Shown here in pieces: positions 1-5,411 of a stretch of 9,935 bases of DNA. The DNA lies in NCBI GenBank assembly GCA_022615255.1, contig JAKEHC010000191.1, positions 1-9,935 of the forward strand, in the 5' to 3' direction. The notes under the pieces were generated by a model. That model saw nothing but the letters and a program-made list of their open reading frames with translations, did not search any database and had not been told where the DNA came from. A program made the translations under genes and the position numbers. This stretch comes from Candidatus Dadabacteria bacterium. GTDB lineage: Bacteria > Desulfobacterota_D > UBA1144 > Nemesobacterales > CSP1-2. Position 1 is the first letter of the stretch; the number at the start of each line of letters is the position of its first letter.

Positions 1-183
1 AGGCAGGATGAAAAGTTTTTTAATTTCTGGGGTACTGAATTGTCGGCGAATCATGTCGACACGGTGTGGCCGTTTTGGAATCTCATGGTCTTTACGCCAG
101 AGGGTCGGCCAGACATTCCCACGCCGCCACAAAATTTCAGGTCCGAATTCTTGGAAAGAAACTATCTTAATAAGGAAAAGTAA
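1..183 (+). CDS. C-terminal end of an unrecognised protein (partial)
   Basis: Frame 1 is open from the window edge to a TAA at 181-183 and gives 60 residues; the start lies outside the window. The peptide is rich in aromatic residues and proline (FNFWG near the start, then VWPFWNL and RPDIPTPPQ) and ends in a charged tail, NYLNKEK. It looks like the real end of a folded domain. The overlapping frame that begins with ATG at 8 gives a less protein-like, arginine- and serine-rich product. The next gene starts 24 bp downstream on the same strand, so the two could share a transcript. I see no zinc, nucleotide or membrane motif in the visible part and do not recognise the family. The coding call rests on composition and on the close same-strand neighbour. 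Confidence 0.6.
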   Translation, partial: RQDEKFFNFWGTELSANHVDTVWPFWNLMVFTPEGRPDIPTPPQNFRSEFLERNYLNKEK

Positions 184-207
184 AAAGCAACTATATGGGA
201 GGTTATC

Positions 208-774
208 ATGAAACATCATGTCATGTACGTGATCGCGCTGGTCGTCGGTGTCGCTGTGCTAGTCGCGTGCGCTCGACCCAACATCAATGCTCAGGTACAG
301 ATTGAGTACGAGCAGCTCGCTAACTTCTATGAGTACAAACTCTCGCCGGATGCGTTCAGCTCGACGGGCGCCGGCAACGGTATGTTTATCCTGTACAAGA
401 TCAAGAAGATCACGAACACCGGATCGGAGGCCATGGCTTACGTCTTCGACAAGCACAAGGTCCTGACTGTCACACCTGACCAGACTAGCAACGACGAGCC
501 TAGCGGCGACAACATTCTCCTTGGGGCGAAGCTGGTTACTAACTTGACGGTTCAGCCTGGCCAGACCAAGACCAATTCTGGCTGTATTATCAAGAACGCT
601 CACACCTCCAATCCTCAGTCGCTCGCCAACACATCGGCACTGGTGGACCTGATACACCAGATCGATCCATCGCAGCCGGTCTCGATGGCCCGGGTGCCGG
701 GTGACAATACTACTGCGCTGGTCGGGAACGCGCTGCCTTCTACCCTGCAGAACCTGTGTGGCACAACTGAGTAA
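208..774 (+). CDS. Small predicted lipoprotein of unknown function
   Basis: This 188-residue protein starts at ATG 208, with GGGAGG at 197-202 five bases upstream. Residues 1-20 form a lipoprotein signal: a short basic/histidine start, a hydrophobic stretch (residues 7-20) and the lipobox L18-V19-A20-C21. Cleavage before Cys21 would leave a lipidated, envelope-anchored protein. The mature part has alternating hydrophobic and polar residues, suggesting a beta-rich domain. Cys126 and Cys184 could form a disulfide. No enzyme motif is visible and I do not recognise the family. The gene follows the partial gene at 1-183 by 24 bp. Its composition is unlike the rest of the window: it favours AAG, AAC, TAC, ATC and GTC, and sampled lines are 50-63% GC. 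This may reflect transfer or selection for high expression. The opposite-strand frame over 259-795 is an artefact of this GC-rich third position. Confidence 0.8.
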   Translation: MKHHVMYVIALVVGVAVLVACARPNINAQVQIEYEQLANFYEYKLSPDAFSSTGAGNGMFILYKIKKITNTGSEAMAYVFDKHKVLTVTPDQTSNDEPSGDNILLGAKLVTNLTVQPGQTKTNSGCIIKNAHTSNPQSLANTSALVDLIHQIDPSQPVSMARVPGDNTTALVGNALPSTLQNLCGTTE

Positions 775-792
775 AACAAGAGTGGACGCAGC

Positions 793-822
793 CATCTTCC
801 TCGGCCTATGAAGAGGACGGTG
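793..822 (+). terminator. Possible hairpin after the lipoprotein gene
   Basis: CATCTTCCTC (793-802) can pair with GAGGACGGTG (813-822) across a 10-base loop, with one mismatch and one G-T pair. It starts 18 bp after the lipoprotein stop, between convergent genes. No run of T follows it, so it is a weak candidate for a terminator. Confidence 0.25.
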
Positions 823-908
823 ACATGCATGATATTGCAGACAGTAGACAGGGGAAAACTCCTGAATTCTACCTTCTGAATTATAGTAACGAAATTCTAA
901 CTTTTGTT

Positions 909-1883
909 TTATAAATTCTCTTTCAACACTCGGAGGAAATTACCACCCATAATTTTCCTTACACGCTCCTCCGAGTACCCCTTCTTGAGAAAAAATTCTG
1001 CAATTTTTGACAGGTCCGCTACTGTGCGAATCTCTTTTGGGAAATCTTCAACCCCCGCTCCGTCCAAATCGCTTCCAATTCCGACATGGTCTTCGCCACA
1101 TAGGTTAATTATATAATCTGCATGGGCGAAAATATCTTCGAGTGTAGGCTGACTTTGATCACCAGAGGTGGGATTTTGCCCCCACGTTTTCAGGAATTGG
1201 TTATAGAGTACAAGCCCGATTACTCCGCCTCTCTCGGATATCGCACTGAGCTGGTCATCCTTTAAATTTCTCGGATGGTCCGTAAGACTTCGAGCATTTG
1301 AATGAGAGGCAATTGGAATAGTTGTGCAATTTTCTAAAGCCTCCCAGAAACATCTTTCATTAAGATGTGATAGGTCGAGTGTAATTCTTAAATCATTCAT
1401 TCGTTTAATCAATTCCTTCCCATTCTCCGTCAGACCTGAGTCTGTGTTATTGCCTGATGCGTATTGATTCTGGTCATTCCAGGCAAGACCTATTACACGA
1501 ACGCCTCTTTCGTAAAAATCATCTAATTCCCTAGGCTCTCTAATTGGATCGGCTCCCTCCATTAGTGTAATAAAACCGATTCTCGAATCTTGTTTTAGTC
1601 TTGATAGGTCATTATAGTTTTTAACCTGCAAGATGTCTGTATTGTGCTCCTCATAAATCCTGTCATAGATAGACAGTTGATGAAGCGCGGTTTCTACTGT
1701 CTTTTGAGGCTTAAATTCAGTGGGGACGAAGATAGTGTTAAAAACCAATCTAATATTCCCCTCCTTTAGCCAGGGGAGCGTGATCATGCACGGAACGGAA
1801 GGATTTATGAAATCTCTATTAAAATAGCTTAGGTGATAGGCAATGTCCTCGTGTGCATCAACTATAAAGAGATTATCTAACAT
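909..1883 (-). CDS. Membrane dipeptidase (peptidase family M19)
   Basis: This 324-residue protein belongs to the renal/membrane dipeptidase family, binuclear zinc enzymes of the amidohydrolase (TIM-barrel) fold that hydrolyse dipeptides, often with a D-residue in second position. The family landmarks are in order: VDAHED at 8-13 (metal ligands H11 and D13), LMEGADP at 107-113 (bridging Glu109), GVRVIGLAWN at 127-136, LDLSH at 169-173 (H173), ASHSNAR at 192-198 (H194), GIGSDLDG at 268-275 (catalytic Asp region) and a C-terminal GGNFLRVL. Length is normal. The start is fixed: an in-frame TAA lies about ten codons upstream with no other start codon between. The ribosome site is poor, with AGG touching the ATG. 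There is no signal peptide, so it is probably cytoplasmic. It is 168 bp downstream of the MEMO-family gene on the same strand. True substrate unknown. Confidence 0.95.
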   Translation of the reverse strand: MLDNLFIVDAHEDIAYHLSYFNRDFINPSVPCMITLPWLKEGNIRLVFNTIFVPTEFKPQKTVETALHQLSIYDRIYEEHNTDILQVKNYNDLSRLKQDSRIGFITLMEGADPIREPRELDDFYERGVRVIGLAWNDQNQYASGNNTDSGLTENGKELIKRMNDLRITLDLSHLNERCFWEALENCTTIPIASHSNARSLTDHPRNLKDDQLSAISERGGVIGLVLYNQFLKTWGQNPTSGDQSQPTLEDIFAHADYIINLCGEDHVGIGSDLDGAGVEDFPKEIRTVADLSKIAEFFLKKGYSEERVRKIMGGNFLRVLKENL

Positions 1884-1990
1884 CCTATTTATCTGCCACG
1901 AACCAACACAAATTTACTCTAGTAATTCGTAAAGTACTTCTAATTGAAACTTTGTTTCATCCCGAGGTCTCTGTATGATTGGGATTTTTT

Positions 1991-2018
1991 ATCCTGTATC
2001 GTGCATCCTGCATCGTGT
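1991..2018. repeat. Two tandem copies of a 14-bp unit in an intergenic gap
   Basis: ATCCTGTATCGTGC (1991-2004) is followed directly by ATCCTGCATCGTGT (2005-2018), matching at 12 of 14 positions. The gap (1884-2051) also holds TGAAAC-TTT-GTTTCA at 1945-1959, a perfect 6-bp inverted repeat, and a phrase at 2026-2043 (TTTGTGTCTTAGTGGCT). Both the tandem unit and that phrase resemble degenerate repeats I know from many bacterial intergenic regions. No promoter for the downstream dipeptidase gene is clear. Confidence 0.6.
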
Positions 2019-2051
2019 TTAGTTTCTTTGTGTCTTAGTGGCTGAATTTAG

Positions 2052-3278
2052 TCAGGAATAGAAACCCACGCTTGCAAAGCTAACGACTGAGCCTGTATTG
2101 GGCTCTAGTGCCTGGTCGTAGTCTAGGATTTTTCCCTTTTGTGCCTTTATAGTGGATAGAAGCGCATATATGGGGGACAAGCCGCATATCTTTCTCCGAT
2201 CCTTCTCCTCTTTTATTGTGTTGAAGAACCCCTCGGAATCTAGATTCTCAGTAAATGTGAGGCTCAGCAGGTCTCTTTGTTTGATCCATAAGAGTTCTTG
2301 CTGTGATACGGGCTCGGTATCGCCAAATTTCAGTCCGACATGGGCGAGGTCAGCACCGGCTATGGTAAACGCTTTATCTCTTAAGCCTTCTACGATTTTT
2401 TTAGTCTCTTTTAGAAACTCCGAAACCCTTTTGTTGTCCCTTGGCGAGTCCCCGTTTTCTATCATTCTAAAGAACGAGTTGCAAAGAATCGGCACTATCT
2501 TAAATTTCCTTTTATCTCCGAAAAGATACTGGAGGAATACTACCTGAAATTCGATTGAATGCTCCGTGCGATGGGCAAGCTCTCCCTCAAAAAGGTCACA
2601 TTCGCTTTGCTTGACAAGCTTTTCCAAGATCTCGGTATCAGTTTCGACTTCACCAAAAGGGGTGTTGAAATTTTTCTTCGTAAGAATGAAGGGGTTTTCG
2701 ACATCTGCATGATGTGAGGTTCCAAAGATTATAAAAACGTCTGCGTCACAATTGTTAATTAGTTCTCTATATGCGAGAGCATAGGAGCGTCCACCCCTTC
2801 TAAAATCTATGTGAGGAGAAATTATTCCGGTGATCTTTCCAAGATCAAAATTAGACGGATGAGTGCTCTCAGCGCTTTGAAAGAACGAACTAAGCCAATT
2901 TTTAAGCTCATTTGCTTCATTAGGATAGGAAAGCCCTGCATGGCTTGATTCCCGAACAGTGGAGTTCTTAAATTCTTCTTCAAGGCTTTTTTTGAAAGTT
3001 CTATATTTTTCGCTGTCGAGCAAAAGGGCTTCATCTAATTGATTAATTAATCCCTGAATCTCGTCTCGAAAGAGCAGGACTCCAAACTGCTTCATATATT
3101 TTTCTTGAATATCTAGGACTGAGTGTTTCCCATCAAGAAAACTTGCTATAAAAAGGGCATCGGGTGAGACAAAAAGCGTTTTTCCGCTCAAATTCTGTGG
3201 ATCCCTTAAACATATGAGCTTTTGTCCCTGAGTCTCTACCGGGAAGACTTCAACATATCGCAATTTTGGGTAATCCAT
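2052..3278 (-). CDS. amrB: AmmeMemoRadiSam system protein B (MEMO family) with N-terminal extension
   Basis: Residues from about 109 to 408 form a MEMO domain, related to extradiol dioxygenases and human MEMO1. It begins at the usual family start (RESSHAGLSYP, 109-119) and carries the metal-site residues in order: SPHID at 154-158 (H156), FGTSHH at 185-190, RTEHSIEFQ at 237-245, GADLAHVG at 308-315 and the conserved CGLSPI at 365-370 (C365). In bacteria and archaea this protein commonly accompanies an AMMECR1-domain protein and a radical SAM protein; neither is present here, and the molecular role of the system is not settled. The first ~105 residues are extra. They contain FVSPDALFIASFLDGKHSVLDIQ (36-58, shown by position only) followed by a helical stretch, resembling a small winged-helix or PqqD-like fold. 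It lies 88 bp downstream of the CGNR gene. An ATG start is present with only a weak purine-rich ribosome site. Confidence 0.93.
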   Translation of the reverse strand: MDYPKLRYVEVFPVETQGQKLICLRDPQNLSGKTLFVSPDALFIASFLDGKHSVLDIQEKYMKQFGVLLFRDEIQGLINQLDEALLLDSEKYRTFKKSLEEEFKNSTVRESSHAGLSYPNEANELKNWLSSFFQSAESTHPSNFDLGKITGIISPHIDFRRGGRSYALAYRELINNCDADVFIIFGTSHHADVENPFILTKKNFNTPFGEVETDTEILEKLVKQSECDLFEGELAHRTEHSIEFQVVFLQYLFGDKRKFKIVPILCNSFFRMIENGDSPRDNKRVSEFLKETKKIVEGLRDKAFTIAGADLAHVGLKFGDTEPVSQQELLWIKQRDLLSLTFTENLDSEGFFNTIKEEKDRRKICGLSPIYALLSTIKAQKGKILDYDQALEPNTGSVVSFASVGFYS

Positions 3279-3330
3279 GGGGTAATTTTACCTAGTTAAA
3301 TAGGTTTCAGAAATACTTTAAAAAAACACA

Positions 3331-3365
3331 TAAGTTAATCTTGATATTTTATAATGCTAAGTTAA
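3331..3365. repeat. Direct repeat TAAGTTAA upstream of the MEMO gene
   Basis: TAAGTTAA occurs at 3331-3338 and again at 3358-3365, 27 bp apart, in the 88-bp gap between the CGNR gene and the MEMO gene (both - strand). The gap is very AT-rich, so chance is likely. It could hold a regulator site for the MEMO gene, but no clear promoter is visible. Confidence 0.3.
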
Positions 3366-3366
3366 G

Positions 3367-3987
3367 TCATGATTTTTTCTTACTCCAGTGTCGCCTATAG
3401 TGCGTTCCAACTTTCATTCTATTGCCGCACACACTCATGCTGCACCAGCGACGAGTATGGTTCTTGCTTATATCATAAAAATAAAGCACGCAAGCCGGGT
3501 TCTCGCATCTCTTGATGAGAGAGAAATCGGAATGACAAAGAAGGTCGCTCGCTGACTCTGCGATAGGCACAATTAGTTGAATCGGTTCATTGAACTCTTT
3601 ATGAAATCTAATCTCAAATACGCCCCGTGCGCGTGTTAGATAGGGGTATCCAATACGATTGCTTAGTATCTCATTAATTTCGTCTATTGTTGACTTTAGA
3701 AATGATTTTCTGCATACAATCCTTTCAACCATACCTCGCAAAACCGCCCGAAATGACTGTGCCTGTTCTAACGTGTACGTGCCCCTAGGCTTGTCTTTCC
3801 ATCTCCGTAAAGACTCTCTTGCATCTTTCTCATTGAGGACGTGGGCTTGAGTCAGCCACTCTATTAAATCGGGGAAATTCTTCAGCAAATCTACGGGGTG
3901 TCCTTTCTCAACTATCTGAGTATTGATAAAATCGAGGCATATGCGGTTAGCCCCAAAAATGAACTTTGATTCAGTCTTTCCTTTCAT
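3367..3987 (-). CDS. CGNR zinc-finger protein with ABATE domain, probable transcription regulator
   Basis: This 206-residue protein has the two-part layout of the ABATE/CGNR family. An N-terminal domain (about 8-140) includes the typical FGANRICLDFINT (11-23) and a helical middle. A C-terminal zinc finger has C161-x4-C166 and C182-x4-C187, with the name-giving CGNR at 187-190, followed by a basic tail (HYRRHWSKKKS) suited to DNA contact. These proteins are thought to be ligand-sensing DNA-binding regulators and are often next to the enzymes they control. Here the gene is divergent from a secreted alpha/beta hydrolase, 132 bp away, with overlapping promoters and a repeat pair between them. It is therefore the likely regulator of that hydrolase and of itself; this is inference. 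Start ATG at 3985-3987, preceded by a GAGGG stretch. Confidence 0.9.
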   Translation of the reverse strand: MKGKTESKFIFGANRICLDFINTQIVEKGHPVDLLKNFPDLIEWLTQAHVLNEKDARESLRRWKDKPRGTYTLEQAQSFRAVLRGMVERIVCRKSFLKSTIDEINEILSNRIGYPYLTRARGVFEIRFHKEFNEPIQLIVPIAESASDLLCHSDFSLIKRCENPACVLYFYDISKNHTRRWCSMSVCGNRMKVGTHYRRHWSKKKS

Positions 3988-4019
3988 TTTATTCCGCCCT
4001 CATTACAGTAATTAAATTT

Positions 4020-4048
4020 AATATAACCATCAAAATTACTCTTGACAA
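4020..4048 (-). promoter_or_regulatory. Predicted sigma-70 promoter for the CGNR gene
   Basis: Read on the - strand: TTGTCA (complement of 4043-4048), a 17-base spacer, then TATATT (complement of 4020-4025). The -10 lies about 32 bp before the ATG. The -35 shares five bases with the -35 of the opposite promoter, so polymerase could not readily occupy both at once. Confidence 0.6.
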
Positions 4049-4082
4049 GTTAGAACAAATCATTATACTATAACTATCAAAA
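4022..4082. promoter_or_regulatory. Paired 14-bp direct repeats, candidate operator
   Basis: TATAACCATCAAAA (4022-4035) and TATAACTATCAAAA (4069-4082) match at 13 of 14 positions and are 47 bp apart start to start. The left copy overlaps the -10 of the CGNR promoter; the right copy abuts the hydrolase -10 and covers its probable start point. This is the arrangement expected if one protein, most simply the adjacent CGNR protein, represses both promoters. Confidence 0.5.
4042..4069 (+). promoter_or_regulatory. Predicted sigma-70 promoter for the alpha/beta hydrolase
   Basis: A consensus -35, TTGACA (4042-4047), is followed after 16 bases by TATACT (4064-4069). An alternative -10 is TACTAT at 4066-4071 with an 18-base spacer. 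Transcription would start near 4076 and leave a leader of about 45 bases before the ATG at 4120. Confidence 0.65.
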
Positions 4083-4105
4083 ATGAATTTCAAAGGTTAG
4101 GCAAA

Positions 4106-4111
4106 AGGAGG
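4106..4111 (+). promoter_or_regulatory. Strong ribosome binding site that sets the hydrolase start
   Basis: AGGAGG lies eight bases before the ATG at 4120. It supports this start over the internal GTG at 4213, which would give a more ordinary signal-peptide length but has only a poor purine stretch before it. Confidence 0.75.
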
Positions 4112-4119
4112 CGTTTAAA

Positions 4120-5238
4120 ATGATGAACAATCAAACAAGGGTTCAAAGAATACAGATGGACCATGGTGGTCTAAGCATCAGCAACTCAAATTGTTTAAAG
4201 AAGCTCCATCGGGTGATACTCCGATTCAAGGAGAAGATTACTCAAAAACTGATACTACTGGCAGTTGCAATAGCTGTGCTTGGAGTCGTACCACCAGTAG
4301 CGGACTCCCAAAACAAAGGCAATGGTTCTAGTACCTCCACGCTGAATGTCAAGCAGAGTGCTCAGGTTGCTTACAGAACGATTAAGGTTGATGGTCTTGA
4401 CATATTTTATCGTGAGGCAGGGCAAAAGGGTGCGCCTACTATTTTACTGCTTCACGGCTTTCCCACCTCATCCCACATGTTTCGTAACTTGATTCCTGCA
4501 CTATCGGATAAGTTTCATGTTGTAGCACCCGACTATCCCGGCTTCGGCAATAGTTCGATGCCCACAGTTGATAAGTTTGAATACACCTTCGACAAACTGG
4601 CAAAGGTCATGGAGGAATTTATTCAGGCTTTAGGTCTAAAGAAGTACAGTCTATATGTAATGGATTACGGTGCGCCCATAGGGTTTCGTATTGCGGTCAA
4701 GCACCCGGAAAGAGTACAGGCACTAATCGTTCAAAATGGAAACGCCTATGAAGAGGGCTTACGCGAGTTTTGGGTACCAATTAAGGCTTATTGGAAGAAT
4801 CGCACTCCTGAGAATGAAGCCGAACTGCGAAAGTTTTTGACAATTGACTCCACAAAGTGGCAGTATACCAACGGTGTGCGTAATCAAGCGGTGATTAGTC
4901 CCGATAGCTGGAATATTGACCAGTTTTTCCTGGATCGTCCGGGGAACAACGAAATTCAACTTCAATTATTCTACGATTACCGCTCGAACCCACCTCTGTA
5001 CCCCAAATGGCAGGCTTATTTCCGTAGGCATCAACCACCTACGCTGGTAGTTTGGGGAAAGAATGACTACATTTTCCCAGCAGAGGGAGCTTATCCTTAC
5101 AAGCACGATTTGAAAAATATTGAGTTTCATTTGCTTGATACCGGACACTTTGCTCTTGAAGAAGATGGAAACTTGATCGCCAGCTACATCCGTCGTTTCT
5201 TGACCCCCCATGTCCACTCGAAGGAAAAAGCTCATTAG
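4120..5238 (+). CDS. Exported alpha/beta hydrolase with aspartate nucleophile
   Basis: This 372-residue protein has a membrane/signal segment (about 43-60) and then a complete alpha/beta hydrolase fold from about residue 85. The oxyanion-loop motif HGFPTSS is at 112-118. The nucleophile elbow is V180-M181-D182-Y183-G184, so the nucleophile is Asp182, as in haloalkane dehalogenases and epoxide hydrolases. The likely acid is Asp316 (WGKND, 312-316) and the base His343 (DTGHFALE, 340-347). The usual Trp after the nucleophile of dehalogenases is a Tyr, so I do not assign dehalogenase activity. It matches a widespread alpha/beta hydrolase group sharing the DYGAP elbow and the IVQNGNAYEEGL segment (203-214). 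The hydrophobic segment predicts export or membrane anchoring, and its 40-residue lead is longer than usual. Divergent from the CGNR regulator, which probably controls it. Substrate unknown. Confidence 0.9.
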   Translation: MMNNQTRVQRIQMDHGGLSISNSNCLKKLHRVILRFKEKITQKLILLAVAIAVLGVVPPVADSQNKGNGSSTSTLNVKQSAQVAYRTIKVDGLDIFYREAGQKGAPTILLLHGFPTSSHMFRNLIPALSDKFHVVAPDYPGFGNSSMPTVDKFEYTFDKLAKVMEEFIQALGLKKYSLYVMDYGAPIGFRIAVKHPERVQALIVQNGNAYEEGLREFWVPIKAYWKNRTPENEAELRKFLTIDSTKWQYTNGVRNQAVISPDSWNIDQFFLDRPGNNEIQLQLFYDYRSNPPLYPKWQAYFRRHQPPTLVVWGKNDYIFPAEGAYPYKHDLKNIEFHLLDTGHFALEEDGNLIASYIRRFLTPHVHSKEKAH

Positions 5239-5411
5239 ACTTCATTTTACAGCGTTAAGGGGCATGTCGCATAGACACCAAGTGTGCCCACCTACGGGTT
5301 CTTTAGGGCTCTTTGAGAAGGTGAGAGGAGTAGCCGATGCAATCGAAATACCGTTAGCGATTCGTGTAATATTCGCCGTTTAATCCGACTTAAACAGTGA
5401 CCAAGGAGATA
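5239..5411. other. Intergenic gap between convergent genes, possible gene remnant
   Basis: This 173-bp gap separates the stops of the hydrolase and the HyuB gene. One + frame (ATG 5264 to TAA 5383) gives 39 residues, with no ribosome site and no recognised similarity. The segment 5255-5345 is richer in G and C than the flanks. It could be a fragment of a lost gene or mobile element. No convincing terminator hairpin is seen. Confidence 0.3.

Noticed and set aside
8..211. A 67-codon + frame beginning MKSFLISG
   Set aside because: It overlaps the frame-1 protein end at 1-183, has no ribosome site and its composition is unlike a folded protein.
259..795. A 178-codon open frame on the - strand opposite the lipoprotein gene
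   Set aside because: Its product is rich in Arg, Val and Leu with no domain. It exists because the + strand gene has GC-rich third positions. The + gene has a ribosome site and a lipobox.
4120..5238. Calling the hydrolase a haloalkane dehalogenase
   Set aside because: It has the Asp nucleophile but Tyr in place of the usual Trp beside it, and no second halide-binding residue can be assigned from sequence alone.
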